Assembly: GCF_014692515.1 (NCBI RefSeq) | Contig: NZ_JACOIK010000016.1 | Location: 1 to 64,000, forward strand | DNA: 64,000 nucleotides | Origin: Sphingobacterium micropteri | GTDB taxonomy: Bacteria > Bacteroidota > Bacteroidia > Sphingobacteriales > Sphingobacteriaceae | Direction of reading: 5' to 3' | Made by a program: the position numbers and the translations under genes | The notes under the pieces: model-generated | What the model was told of the DNA's origin: nothing | Seen by the model: the letters and a program-made list of their open reading frames with translations, nothing else | The model's database searches: none | In this document: one piece after another, positions 30,651-39,225 of the stretch | Numbering within the stretch: position 1 is the first letter of the stretch | Layout: every line of letters starts with the position of its first letter

Positions 30651-32267
30651 CTAAAACAAATTCACTTGTTTATCTTTTGGGTGTTTAATCGCATAACCAA
30701 ACTTCAGTTTTTGGGTAGCACCGGCAGGGATATTTAACTTCCACGTGACGATACCCGTATCTTTGTTTATTTCTCCACCACTAGATTCTTCGAGTGTGAT
30801 GTCCATTGATTTATCGGTCGATAATGGGTATTGCTCTTGCAGCGTTAGGCTGACAGCCGATTTCTTATTATTTTTAATGGTTATTTCATAAATAGCAGTT
30901 TGTGTCCGGCTATTTCCGATCAATCTGGATGAAGAAAGGTCATTGATTTTTTCTCGTTTAACGGAAATCATCTTATCTCTTCCCAAGCTTAATTTCAAGG
31001 TATCGGTAGCTTCATTCGGGTTGATAAATGTTTTTCCTACTAACATATTTTCAAACATGACGTTTGCTTGTCCGGGAACCAGATTCAATTTTTCATAATC
31101 TGTTAGTTCAGCCAATAAAAAGACCTCTTGGCTAATACGTGGAGCTACATAGTATTGATAACTTGCCGGATGTGTGTATTCTTTAAGGTTAACAGCATGT
31201 TGTCTCGCATTGGAGGCGATGGAGTAGGGAACATCAATATCAAAAATCGTATGGAGTTGGTTTTCGACTTGCTGAACATAATCGTTCAATGCTTGGGGCG
31301 CTGCGGCTGCCTCTTGCCTAGCTGCACCCACTATGTTTAATTTTCTCGTGCTTCCATTTGCAACGGTGACGACTTCGTCCAGCATATTTTGTCCACCTAT
31401 CTGGTAATAATATAAATGCCAAGGCGATAGGGTAGGTGCTACGCCGCCTTGTGATGGATTCGAGGTGGAAAGCCGGAGATTAACTTGTTGCCAATCGACG
31501 CCCGTTTGTTGGGAAATATTCGCTTTGTATACAATTTGCAATGGAGATGTGGTATTTTCAGCGCGCAATTCGTAGGAGGCGTTCCAGCTTGCCTGTCTTG
31601 TTAAATAAGAAATAGTAAACGGTTGGTTACCCGTTTGGTTATTCATGACCTGTACAATCAGTTGACCGCCTGAACCAGAAGTTTGTCCTTTCACTTCATC
31701 AAATTGAACCTTCGCTTTATCTACGACATCCTGCTGCTCTGCTATTTTTTCCTCCAATGCGGTGATGTTGTTCTTTACTTCCAGGTATTTTGGCTTGTAA
31801 AACTCCGCCATCTTCGCTAATTCAGCTACCGTCGTATTGCTATTATCGCCAGAAATTTTTTGATTTTGCTCTAATAGTTTAAGTAGGCTTTCTTCTGTAG
31901 CCTTTTGATTTTGTAATTGTTTTAACGTGATTAACGCCCGCTTGTATTCGTTCTCAACTTGGCTATAAGCAGTAGTTTTTACATCCGCATCAATGTAATT
32001 TAATGCTGGGCGCACGGATAGGATAGTCACTTGTGAGCCAGTGCCAATCTGTATGCTATTTTCGTCGATGCTGTTGGCGACATGTGTGAATACAATTTCG
32101 CTGTTACCTGTAGGAAGGGTTATAGTAGCGGTATGATTTAATTCTGCTGCATTCGTAAAGACCGTTACATTTTTTAAATCCGCTTTTTGTATAATAGCTT
32201 TTTGCGCAAAGGATAGGTTGACTAAAACCAAGCCTATAGAAAATAATAAACTGCTTTTTGTCATCAT
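30651..32267 (-). CDS. MuiA-like mucoidy inhibitor family protein (DUF4139)
   Basis: This 538-residue exported protein starts with a signal peptide (about 1-21, ending SFA). It has a DUF4140 domain (KNVTVFTNAAELNHTATITL), a long coiled coil (about 95-200) and a C-terminal DUF4139 beta domain (PFTISYLTRQASWNASYELR, closing WKLNIPAGATQKLKFGYAIK). The name comes from a Streptomyces protein affecting mucoidy; the molecular role is unknown. A periplasmic location is expected. It is monocistronic and ends at a clear terminator. Confidence 0.88.
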   Translation of the reverse strand: MMTKSSLLFSIGLVLVNLSFAQKAIIQKADLKNVTVFTNAAELNHTATITLPTGNSEIVFTHVANSIDENSIQIGTGSQVTILSVRPALNYIDADVKTTAYSQVENEYKRALITLKQLQNQKATEESLLKLLEQNQKISGDNSNTTVAELAKMAEFYKPKYLEVKNNITALEEKIAEQQDVVDKAKVQFDEVKGQTSGSGGQLIVQVMNNQTGNQPFTISYLTRQASWNASYELRAENTTSPLQIVYKANISQQTGVDWQQVNLRLSTSNPSQGGVAPTLSPWHLYYYQIGGQNMLDEVVTVANGSTRKLNIVGAARQEAAAAPQALNDYVQQVENQLHTIFDIDVPYSIASNARQHAVNLKEYTHPASYQYYVAPRISQEVFLLAELTDYEKLNLVPGQANVMFENMLVGKTFINPNEATDTLKLSLGRDKMISVKREKINDLSSSRLIGNSRTQTAIYEITIKNNKKSAVSLTLQEQYPLSTDKSMDITLEESSGGEINKDTGIVTWKLNIPAGATQKLKFGYAIKHPKDKQVNLF

Positions 32268-32318
32268 ATGAATCGTTTTAGAACAGATGATTTATTCGGT
32301 TATATTCCATAAAGATAT

Positions 32319-32468
32319 TTAAAAATTACTTTTTTTCTCTACATCTGTCATCGAACAACCACAACCTTTATTGCACCCCTGTTGTTTGGTTTTGGTAGGT
32401 ATAAATTTCCTTATCATAAAAACCAAGGCTATGATAAAAAGAATACCGATAATAATATATTGAATCAT
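32319..32468 (-). CDS. FeoB-associated Cys-rich membrane protein, 49 residues
   Basis: ATG at 32468 on the minus strand opens 49 codons. The product has one membrane segment (about 4-19, YIIIGILFIIALVFMI), a basic turn and a Cys cluster C32-x4-C-x-C (GCNKGCGCS). Such tiny proteins follow feoB in many Bacteroidota and are called FeoB-associated Cys-rich membrane proteins; they may help iron reach or leave the transporter, like FeoC (inference). It lies about 80 bases downstream of feoB on the same strand. Confidence 0.85.
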   Translation of the reverse strand: MIQYIIIGILFIIALVFMIRKFIPTKTKQQGCNKGCGCSMTDVEKKSNF

Positions 32469-32549
32469 GATTGTACTATTTAAAAGCTAAACTACCTCGC
32501 TTCGACAAGTCAGAATACCTCTCCCATGGACGGATATATAACCGATTAC

Positions 32550-34652
32550 TTACTTCAGCAGTTGATAAGCAATCAACGCTACAATATAAGCTATGCCGGT
32601 CATCATAACGGTCTGTATCAATGTCCATTTCCAAGAACCTGTTTCGCGTTTCATGATCGCAATGGTACTCATACATTGCATGGCGAAAGCATAAAACAAA
32701 AGGAGAGAAATCCCGGATGCTAAGTTATAAGAAGGGCGGCCGGTATTCCGGTTGATTTCGGATCGCATTCTACTTAACAACGTCTCTCGTTCTTCGTCAT
32801 CATCGGGATCAATCTCTTCACCCAAACTATATACGGTAGCCATGGTGCCTACGAAAACCTCTCTTGCAGCGAATGAAGAGATAAGCCCGATACCCATTTT
32901 CCAGTCGTAACCCAAAGGTCTGACAAGCGGCTCGATACCCATACCCATGTAGCCAAGGAAGGAATGCTCCAGTCTGAAGGAAGCTGTTTCTTCATCCAAT
33001 TCCGCTTCACTTAAGGTCGGGTTAGCCTGTTGCACGTATTCCTCGGCATTACTAAATTTATCATTCGGGCCAAAATTACCAAGTACCCATAAAATGACGG
33101 CCATGGCCAATATAATCTTACCGGCACCGAATAAAAAGCCAGCCGTTTTCTCCCACATATTCATCCCGACATTTCGCCAATCAGGGGTCTTATAAGAGGG
33201 AAGTTCAAAAATAAGAAACGATCTGTGCTGGTTTTTGATGATTTTATTTAAGACAGCAGCCGACAACAGTGCGGCTACCACGCCGAGGATATAAAGTAGG
33301 TTTAGTACCAGGCCCTGTAATCCAAATCCCAAAAATGTTTCATTTGGAATAACCAAGGATATTAAAACAACATAAATAGGAAGGCGGGCGGCACAGGTCA
33401 TAAATGGTGTAACCAACATTGTAACAAGACGTTCCTTCGTGTTCTCGATGTTACGGGCAGCCATAATAGCAGGAACCGCACACCCTACACCTGACATGAG
33501 TGGAATAACCGATTTTCCATTTAATCCATAAGGACGAAGCCACCTATCCATTAAAAAGACAACGCGGCTCATATAACCCGTTTCCTCCATCAGGGAAATA
33601 AGCAGAAATAAAATGGCTATTTGAGGAACGAAAATAATAATGCCACCGATCCCCGCTAATATCCCCTGTGTTAATAGGTCTGATAACGGTCCTTCCGGTA
33701 ATACGCCAGCAGTATAATCGATGAGGGACGAGAAGTTTTCGTCTATCCAATCCATAATCGGTTCGGATAGAATGAATACGAGTTGGAATACAAGAAATAA
33801 AAGAAGAAAGAAAATAATATAACCCCATACAGGATGGAGTAAGACTTTGTCAATTTTATTCGTTCTATGGAGATGGTGATTATCCTTTTGCAGAATAATC
33901 GTTTTTAAATCTTCTTCAATCTTTGTATTACGTTTTATTGCCTCTGTCTGTTGAAGAATATTGGAAGAGAGTTGATACTTTTCTCGAATATCTATTAAAG
34001 TTTGTCGCTGTTCCTTCGTCAAGAAAGATACATGCTCTTGCGCAATAAATTGCCAAGTTTGATATTCGGTGTGTAACGGAAAAGATTTTTTTGCCTCTTC
34101 TAACGCTATTTTGTAAGTGCTGTCCACTTCAAACTGACCGGGGAAATAACCCGGACGCTGGTCAAAGGCCTGAATGAGCTGCGCTATCCCTTTCCCGTTT
34201 CGGGCGTCGGTGGTATAAACCTTGGTATGGAGATAAGCTTCTAATTTTTGATAGTCAATGTCGATCCCTTTGGCATCTGCTTCGTCAATCATATTGACAA
34301 CAAAGATGGCCGGAACACCTAATTCACGAGCCTGTTGATATAAGACGATTGATCGTTTGATATTATTTGGTTCTGCCACGACGACAACCAAATCAGGGTG
34401 TGCAGGATTTTCGCTATCTGCTAAAACGTTGTACACAATTTCTTCATCCATCGAGGTAGGAAAAAGTGTATATGTGCCTGGCAAGTCAATGATACGATAC
34501 GTTTTGCCGTTGGCTTTTACCGAACCGTCTCTTTTTTCAACCGTGATGCCCGGATAGTTCCCTACATGCTGATGTAATTTTGTAATACGGTTAAATAACG
34601 AAGTTTTCCCTACATTGGGATTTCCTAGAAAGGCTATTACTGGGTTCTTCAT
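32550..34652 (-). CDS. feoB: ferrous iron transporter B
   Basis: I choose the ATG at 34652 (700 residues), directly before the GTPase domain. The N-terminal G domain shows GNPNVGKTSLFN (G1), the DLPGTYTL stretch (G3) and VNMIDEAD (G4). It is followed by a helical GDI-like spacer and the membrane core with two Gate motifs (PLMSGVGCAVPAIMAARNIE and SFAAREVFVGTMATVY). It imports Fe2+ across the inner membrane. feoA ends one base upstream of its start, and the operon has an iron-type operator shared with the siderophore receptor at 63.5 kb. Confidence 0.97.
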   Translation of the reverse strand: MKNPVIAFLGNPNVGKTSLFNRITKLHQHVGNYPGITVEKRDGSVKANGKTYRIIDLPGTYTLFPTSMDEEIVYNVLADSENPAHPDLVVVVAEPNNIKRSIVLYQQARELGVPAIFVVNMIDEADAKGIDIDYQKLEAYLHTKVYTTDARNGKGIAQLIQAFDQRPGYFPGQFEVDSTYKIALEEAKKSFPLHTEYQTWQFIAQEHVSFLTKEQRQTLIDIREKYQLSSNILQQTEAIKRNTKIEEDLKTIILQKDNHHLHRTNKIDKVLLHPVWGYIIFFLLLFLVFQLVFILSEPIMDWIDENFSSLIDYTAGVLPEGPLSDLLTQGILAGIGGIIIFVPQIAILFLLISLMEETGYMSRVVFLMDRWLRPYGLNGKSVIPLMSGVGCAVPAIMAARNIENTKERLVTMLVTPFMTCAARLPIYVVLISLVIPNETFLGFGLQGLVLNLLYILGVVAALLSAAVLNKIIKNQHRSFLIFELPSYKTPDWRNVGMNMWEKTAGFLFGAGKIILAMAVILWVLGNFGPNDKFSNAEEYVQQANPTLSEAELDEETASFRLEHSFLGYMGMGIEPLVRPLGYDWKMGIGLISSFAAREVFVGTMATVYSLGEEIDPDDDEERETLLSRMRSEINRNTGRPSYNLASGISLLLFYAFAMQCMSTIAIMKRETGSWKWTLIQTVMMTGIAYIVALIAYQLLK

Positions 34653-34653
34653 A

Positions 34654-34890
34654 TTATTTTTCGACGAAAATGTGTAAAGCTTCGGATTTACGGATAGCAA
34701 TTAAAAGGTTGGAATTTGAGATTTGAAGACCAATAGGGCCGTGGAATGGAGCCTTATGTTTAATTTCTACCACAGTTCCGGGAAGAAGCCCCATTTCGTA
34801 AAATTTAGAAGGTAGTTCCGACGAATCAAGCTGCTGTATAGTTGCTCGTTCTCCTACTTCCAATAGATCAAGACTGAAACTTTTCTGCAT
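34654..34890 (-). CDS. feoA: ferrous iron transport protein A
   Basis: This 78-residue SH3-like FeoA protein shows LLEVGERATIQQLDSSELPS, the conserved FYEMGLLPGTVVEIKHKAPF, then GPIGLQISNSNLLIAIRKSE. FeoA is a small cytosolic partner of FeoB required for Fe2+ uptake. It is the first gene of the operon, one base from feoB, and is preceded by a promoter whose spacer carries the putative iron operator. Length and motifs are normal for the family. Confidence 0.95.
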   Translation of the reverse strand: MQKSFSLDLLEVGERATIQQLDSSELPSKFYEMGLLPGTVVEIKHKAPFHGPIGLQISNSNLLIAIRKSEALHIFVEK

Positions 34891-34950
34891 TTTTTCGTGT
34901 TAAAATATGATATAATTATATTCCTATTTCAGAATATCTAACGTATGCAC

Positions 34951-34980
34951 CAAAGTTAGTTAATTTAGACTGATTTTAAG
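34951..34980 (-). promoter_or_regulatory. feo promoter with iron-type operator
   Basis: On the minus strand TAACTTTG (34951-34958) matches the -7 consensus. Immediately upstream, 34964-34980 reads TTTAGACTGATTTTAAG on the plus strand, 14 of 17 identical to the palindromic TTTAGACTTATTCTAAA ahead of the TonB receptor. A second GTCTAAA at 34981-34987 makes an alternative inverted repeat with TTTAGAC. A repressor bound here would cover the promoter spacer. Confidence 0.72.
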
Positions 34981-35002
34981 GTCTAAAGGGGTAATTAAAC
35001 TT

Positions 35003-35815
35003 TTAATGCTCATGCTCATGGTCATGACCATGATGATCGTGATTGTGGTTATCGTGATGCTCATGCCCTGGTGCATGATGATGGTCATGGCCATCAAATA
35101 GAAAGTTGGCTAACGATACGAGTACGCCTAATATGACAGCGATCATTTTCTTCCGATTGAATTTATGATGATCTGCGGAACCCGATTCGAATAGGATAGT
35201 AGTAGAGATATGTAGAAATATACCGATAACAATCGCCATAATCTTATCGAAGTATTGGGTAATGTTTCCAATCTCGCCTTCACTTATTCCTTTGCTGGTC
35301 AGAAAACCTAGGGGCGTCATTATCGCAAATAGAAGGAGAAAGATGGCTATCTTTGTTTTTGAAAGTCGTGTATTAAGGAGCAGACTGCCTAAAGCAAAAG
35401 CAGCGGGTACATGGTGTATTGCTATACCGAAAACCAATTCTGCCTGATGGCCGGCTGCCAAGGGCATGCCCTCCAGAAAGGCATGTAAACATAAACTTAT
35501 CATAATACCCAATGGAAAAGCATGATGCGCACTATGGTGAATATGGCCATGCTCAATACCTTGAGAAAATTGTTCCAATACCAGTTGGAATAGAAAACCG
35601 CCCAATATGTATAAACCAATTATTTCTGGACTGGTGTTTTGGCTGATGTAAACGTGAGGTATTAAGTGCAATACGGTAATACTAAACAAATAAGCGCCAC
35701 TAAAGGAGAGGATAAGTTTAAGTAAATTCGTGTTGTCTCTTTTAACAAAGAACACCGATAAACCACTTAAAAAAGCCGAAATAAATAGAATACTGACGAT
35801 TAATGACGAACTCAT
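35003..35815 (-). CDS. ZIP-family metal transporter with His-rich tail
   Basis: This 270-residue protein has about eight membrane segments and ZIP motifs: an N-terminal SILFISAFLSGLSVFFVKRD, LCLHAFLEGMPLAAGHQAEL (HxxxEG) and FGIAIHHVPAAFALGS (HHVP) in the metal-binding helices IV and V. The C terminus is a run of about 30 residues dominated by His, Asp and Gly, likely a zinc or iron buffer. It imports divalent metal, probably Zn2+. It overlaps the upstream PAP2 gene by four bases (ATGA). Confidence 0.9.
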   Translation of the reverse strand: MSSSLIVSILFISAFLSGLSVFFVKRDNTNLLKLILSFSGAYLFSITVLHLIPHVYISQNTSPEIIGLYILGGFLFQLVLEQFSQGIEHGHIHHSAHHAFPLGIMISLCLHAFLEGMPLAAGHQAELVFGIAIHHVPAAFALGSLLLNTRLSKTKIAIFLLLFAIMTPLGFLTSKGISEGEIGNITQYFDKIMAIVIGIFLHISTTILFESGSADHHKFNRKKMIAVILGVLVSLANFLFDGHDHHHAPGHEHHDNHNHDHHGHDHEHEH

Positions 35816-36405
35816 GTTGTTGCTGTAATAGAATTGGTTTTGAAAAAATCTGGAAAAAAGCGTTTAAATAAATAGCCGATTCCGGTACCGATTAGAATAC
35901 CGAGAATAGCCCCACAAAGAATATCGAAAGGATAGTGGACACCGACATATATTTGAGAAAAGCTAATTAGTGCGGCCCATGTGATACATAACCATAATGT
36001 ATGTTTCCAGCGTCTGCGGAATAAAACGATCCAAAAGAACGCCATGGCAAAATGGTTTGTGGCATGGGAAGACGTAAAGCTAAATCCGGAACCACAACGT
36101 ACACGCACATTGGCTTCTGTTTTAAAAACCAAATCATTACAAGGACGTACACGCTTAACATTCTTTTTGATGACATGGGAAGACAGTGCGTCCGAAATGC
36201 CAAAATTGGCTAATGTAAATGCAACAATCAATATGCCCATCTTACCGTAATGCTTGATAAAAAAGATAATCAGAAATAGATATAAAGGGGCCCATGTGTA
36301 AGGATTCCGTAGAATAGGTAGCAACCAATCAAAAAAAGGATTACTTAATCCTTGATTAATGACTAAGAATATCTCTTGGTCAAAATGAATGAGTTGATTC
36401 AACAT
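35812..36405 (-). CDS. PAP2-family membrane phosphatase
   Basis: This 197-residue protein has five to six membrane segments and the three PAP2 motifs: KKNVKRVRP (KX6RP), SSHATNHF (usually PSGH) and SQIYVGVHYPFD (usually SRX5HX3D). The Arg of the third motif is Gln here, an unusual substitution; the catalytic His residues are kept. Family members remove phosphate from lipids such as undecaprenyl diphosphate or phosphatidic acid. It is the first gene of an operon with the ZIP transporter, with overlapping stop and start. Confidence 0.88.
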   Translation of the reverse strand: MLNQLIHFDQEIFLVINQGLSNPFFDWLLPILRNPYTWAPLYLFLIIFFIKHYGKMGILIVAFTLANFGISDALSSHVIKKNVKRVRPCNDLVFKTEANVRVRCGSGFSFTSSHATNHFAMAFFWIVLFRRRWKHTLWLCITWAALISFSQIYVGVHYPFDILCGAILGILIGTGIGYLFKRFFPDFFKTNSITATT

Positions 36406-36608
36406 AGATTCTGTACTTGTTTAAATTATCCTTCAAAAGTAAAGAATAATTAGCAACATTGTCGCCTTTTCATTAAATGATACAATGTTGCAACAAAAGT
36501 AAGGTTTTGAAATTTAAAAAAACAAATTATTGTAATTTATTATAAGAAAATTTAGGATATAAAGTTATTTTTACGACTGCTTACAGTGAGAGCTTTTAAA
36601 TTTGAAAT

Positions 36609-37991
36609 ATGACACTTATAAAATCAATATCAGGTATCAGAGGTACAATAGGAGGTAAGCCGGGAGAGGCGCTTACGCCGATTGATGTTGTTAAATTTAC
36701 AGCAGCATTTGGTAAAATCCTTCTGCAGCAGACCGGCAATAGGAAAATTGTTGTGGGGCGTGATGCACGCTTGTCTGGAGAAATGGTAAGCAATTTAGTA
36801 GTAGGGACTTTACAAGGCATAGGCGCAGATGTGGTTAATTTGGGTTTATCAACGACACCTACGGTGGAAATCGCTGTACCAATGGAAGGGGCTGCTGGTG
36901 GTATTATTTTAACAGCCTCCCATAATCCTGGACAATGGAATGCGCTGAAGCTATTGAATAGCAAAGGAGAATTCATCAATGATCAAGAGGGAAAAGAGGT
37001 TTTAGCATTAGGGGAGAGTCTGGATTTTGATTTTGCCGAAGTAGAGGATTTAGGTAAGGAAACAAAAGATGATAGTTATTTACAAAAACATATAGACGCT
37101 GTTTTAGCACTTCCGCTCGTGGATAAAGAATCTATTCGCGAAACAGGTTTTAAGATAGCAGTAGATGCGGTGAATAGTACAGGTGGTATTTTTATCCCAG
37201 CTTTGCTAAATGCATTGGGGGTAGAAACCGTCTATAAGATCCATTGTGAACCCAATGGGGAATTCCCTCATAATCCGGAGCCGTTGAAAGAACATTTGGT
37301 AGACCTTTCCCAAGCTGTGTTGAATCATCACGCAGATTTAGGTATTGCTGTAGATCCCGATGTGGATCGTTTGGTATTTATGATGGAAGATGGAGAATTG
37401 TTTGGGGAGGAATATACGTTGGTAGCTGTCGCAGATTATATTCTAGGGCATACCAAAGGCAATACGGTTTCCAACCTTTCGTCGACGCGCGCTTTGCGGG
37501 ATGTGACTGTGAAACACGGAGGTGAATATTTTGCGGCCGCGGTAGGAGAAGTAAATGTCGTCACAAAAATGAAAGCGGTAAATGCTGTCATTGGTGGTGA
37601 AGGTAACGGAGGAGTAATTTATCCAGACTCCCATTATGGACGTGATGCGCTGGTAGGCGTTGCACTGTTTTTAAGCCATTTGGCTAAATTAAAGAAAACG
37701 GCGTCTACCTACCGGTCGGAGTTGCCACAATATTTTATGTCGAAGAATAAAATTACGTTAACACCGGATTTGGATATTGATGCCTTATTGCAAAAAATGG
37801 AAGAGAAATATAAAGAAGAGCAATATACGACGATCGACGGATTGAAAATTGACTTCGAAAAGGAATGGGTGCATCTTCGGAAATCGAACACAGAGCCGAT
37901 TATCCGTATTTATTCGGAAGGGCCAACACCGGAAGCTGCAGATGCTATCGCGCAGAAGATTATCCGCGAAATAGAAGAAATCATTAAATAA
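36609..37991 (+). CDS. glmM: phosphoglucosamine mutase
   Basis: This 460-residue alpha-D-phosphohexomutase shows the start SISGIRGTIGGKPGEALTP, the active-site loop TASHNPGQWNALK with phospho-serine near residue 104, and the metal loop DPDVDRLVFM. The sugar loop GGEGNGGVIYPDSHYGRDAL and the phosphate loop RKSNTEPIIRIYSEG are also present. It converts glucosamine-6-phosphate to glucosamine-1-phosphate for peptidoglycan and LPS. Bacteroidota GlmM and related phosphomannomutases are similar, so the sugar specificity is likely but not proven. A strong terminator follows. Confidence 0.87.
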   Translation: MTLIKSISGIRGTIGGKPGEALTPIDVVKFTAAFGKILLQQTGNRKIVVGRDARLSGEMVSNLVVGTLQGIGADVVNLGLSTTPTVEIAVPMEGAAGGIILTASHNPGQWNALKLLNSKGEFINDQEGKEVLALGESLDFDFAEVEDLGKETKDDSYLQKHIDAVLALPLVDKESIRETGFKIAVDAVNSTGGIFIPALLNALGVETVYKIHCEPNGEFPHNPEPLKEHLVDLSQAVLNHHADLGIAVDPDVDRLVFMMEDGELFGEEYTLVAVADYILGHTKGNTVSNLSSTRALRDVTVKHGGEYFAAAVGEVNVVTKMKAVNAVIGGEGNGGVIYPDSHYGRDALVGVALFLSHLAKLKKTASTYRSELPQYFMSKNKITLTPDLDIDALLQKMEEKYKEEQYTTIDGLKIDFEKEWVHLRKSNTEPIIRIYSEGPTPEAADAIAQKIIREIEEIIK

Positions 37992-37997
37992 AATAAA

Positions 37998-38028
37998 AAA
38001 AGGAGATAACGCATGGTTATCTCCTTTT
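37998..38028 (+). terminator. rho-independent terminator after glmM
   Basis: AAAAGGAGATAAC pairs with GTTATCTCCTTTT around a four-base loop and is followed by T residues. It lies between glmM and the convergent rplI, so it may serve both directions. Confidence 0.92.
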
Positions 38029-38051
38029 TCTTTTATAAGAATTTAATCTTA

Positions 38052-38495
38052 TTATTCCGCTACTACTTCAAATGGAATCTGAACTTTAACTTCTTTGTGT
38101 AAGTTTAAGTTAGCGACGTATTCGCCGATTGTTTTAGGCTCCGTTTCGAAAGTGATGCGACGACGATCAACTTCATATCCTTGTGTTTTCAACGCTTCCG
38201 CAATTTGGATGCTGTTTACTTTACCAAAGATTTTTCCACTCTCACCAGCTTTAGCGCCAATGGTAAGTTTTATACTTTCCAATTTGCTCGCTAATTCTGC
38301 TGCGTCTTTCTTTATTTTTTCTTGTTTGAACTGAGCTTGCTTAGTGTTCTCAGCCAATACCTTCTTAGCAGACGGTGTTGCTAGAATGGCAAATCCTTGA
38401 GGAATTAAGTAGTTGCGACCGTAACCTGGTTTTACGTTTACGATGTCGTCTTTCTCGCCAAGGTGTTTAATATCTTGTTTTAATATAACTTCCAT
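38052..38495 (-). CDS. rplI: 50S ribosomal protein bL9
   Basis: This 147-residue protein has the bL9 layout: the N-terminal RNA-binding domain MEVILKQDIKHLGEKDDIVN, then VKPGYGRNYLIPQGFAILAT, a long central helix (about 45-75) and a C-terminal domain with GKIFGKVNSIQIAEALKTQG. It binds 23S rRNA near the L1 stalk. It is the last gene of rpsF-rpsR-rplI. A strong Shine-Dalgarno sequence (38503-38509) precedes its start, which is uncommon in this phylum. Confidence 0.96.
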   Translation of the reverse strand: MEVILKQDIKHLGEKDDIVNVKPGYGRNYLIPQGFAILATPSAKKVLAENTKQAQFKQEKIKKDAAELASKLESIKLTIGAKAGESGKIFGKVNSIQIAEALKTQGYEVDRRRITFETEPKTIGEYVANLNLHKEVKVQIPFEVVAE

Positions 38496-38502
38496 GTCGT
38501 TT

Positions 38503-38509
38503 CCTCCTT
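38503..38509 (-). promoter_or_regulatory. Shine-Dalgarno sequence of rplI
   Basis: AAGGAGG on the minus strand lies seven bases before the rplI ATG and overlaps the last codon of rpsR. Confidence 0.75.
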
Positions 38510-38771
38510 ATTTTAATGAATCAGCTACGTAAGGTAATAGTCCGATAATACGCGCGCGTTTAACGGCTTGAGCTACTTTACGTTGGAATTTCAATGATGT
38601 ACCCGTTAGACGACGAGGTAAAATTTTACCTTGATCGTTTACAAATTTCAATAAGAAGTTTGCGTCTTTATAGTCGATATACTTAATACCGTTCTTTTTG
38701 AAACGGCAGTATTTTTTACGGTTGTCCTCTACTTTAGGGGCAGTTACGTATTGGATGTTTTCGTTTGCCAT
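38508..38771 (-). CDS. rpsR: 30S ribosomal protein bS18
   Basis: This 87-residue protein carries the bS18 signature in its second half: CRFKKNGIKYIDYKDANFLL, then FVNDQGKILPRRLTGTSLKF and QRKVAQAVKRARIIGLLPYV. It pairs with bS6 on the 30S platform. In Bacteroidota, bS18 with bS6 and bS21 helps hide the anti-Shine-Dalgarno end of 16S rRNA. Its own start overlaps the rpsF stop by one base and has a strong Shine-Dalgarno sequence at 38782-38789, fitting feedback control (inference). Confidence 0.97.
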   Translation of the reverse strand: MANENIQYVTAPKVEDNRKKYCRFKKNGIKYIDYKDANFLLKFVNDQGKILPRRLTGTSLKFQRKVAQAVKRARIIGLLPYVADSLK

Positions 38772-39139
38772 TAGTTTGCTACCTCCTCCGTTTTAGTTTC
38801 CGCTTTTTTGTTGAATGCACCGCTACGTTTTTTCTCATTGTAAGCTATTGCATGTTTGTCTAAAGCAATAGTTAAGAAACGCATCACACGCTCATCACGC
38901 TTATACTCAAGCTCTAGTTTTTTAATTAATTCACCCGGAGCCTTGAATTCAGTTAGGTGATAGAATCCAGTAGTTTTCTTCTGGATTGGATACGCTAATT
39001 TTTTCAAACCCCAATTGTCTTCAGCGACAATTTCGGCTCCGCCCTCAGTAAGGATGTTTTTGAATTTAGCGATAACTTCTTTCGCTACATCCTCTGAAAG
39101 CAACGGGGTAAGAATAATGACAGATTCGTACTGTTGCAT
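38771..39139 (-). CDS. rpsF: 30S ribosomal protein bS6
   Basis: This 122-residue protein matches bS6: MQQYESVIILTPLLSEDVAK, the middle NWGLKKLAYPIQKKTTGFYH and LEYKRDERVMRFLTIALDKH, followed by a charged C-terminal tail of about 20 residues. It is the first gene of the bS6-bS18-bL9 operon. A textbook promoter and a 5'-end hairpin lie upstream (39173-39225). bS6-bS18 complexes bind their own mRNA leader in other bacteria; whether this leader does so is open. Confidence 0.96.
   Translation of the reverse strand: MQQYESVIILTPLLSEDVAKEVIAKFKNILTEGGAEIVAEDNWGLKKLAYPIQKKTTGFYHLTEFKAPGELIKKLELEYKRDERVMRFLTIALDKHAIAYNEKKRSGAFNKKAETKTEEVAN
38782..38789 (-). promoter_or_regulatory. Shine-Dalgarno sequence of rpsR inside rpsF
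   Basis: GGAGGAGG on the minus strand lies ten bases before the rpsR ATG, within the last codons of rpsF. Such a strong site is rare at chromosomal starts in this window. Confidence 0.75.
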
Positions 39140-39172
39140 TGTGTTTAATAAATTTGTTTTAATTTAATTAAT

Positions 39173-39225
39173 ACTCGTACTTTTACGAGTGTGCAAAGAT
39201 AATGATAAAATTTTAATTTTTCAAA
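39173..39225 (-). promoter_or_regulatory. promoter and leader hairpin of the rpsF operon
   Basis: On the minus strand TTTG (complement at 39222-39225) and TATCTTTG (39194-39201) are 20 bases apart. Just downstream, ACTCGTA and TACGAGT form a perfect seven-base-pair hairpin with a four-base loop (39173-39190), which would be at or near the 5' end of the mRNA. The -33 box lies within the end of the cupin-like gene. Confidence 0.82.
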
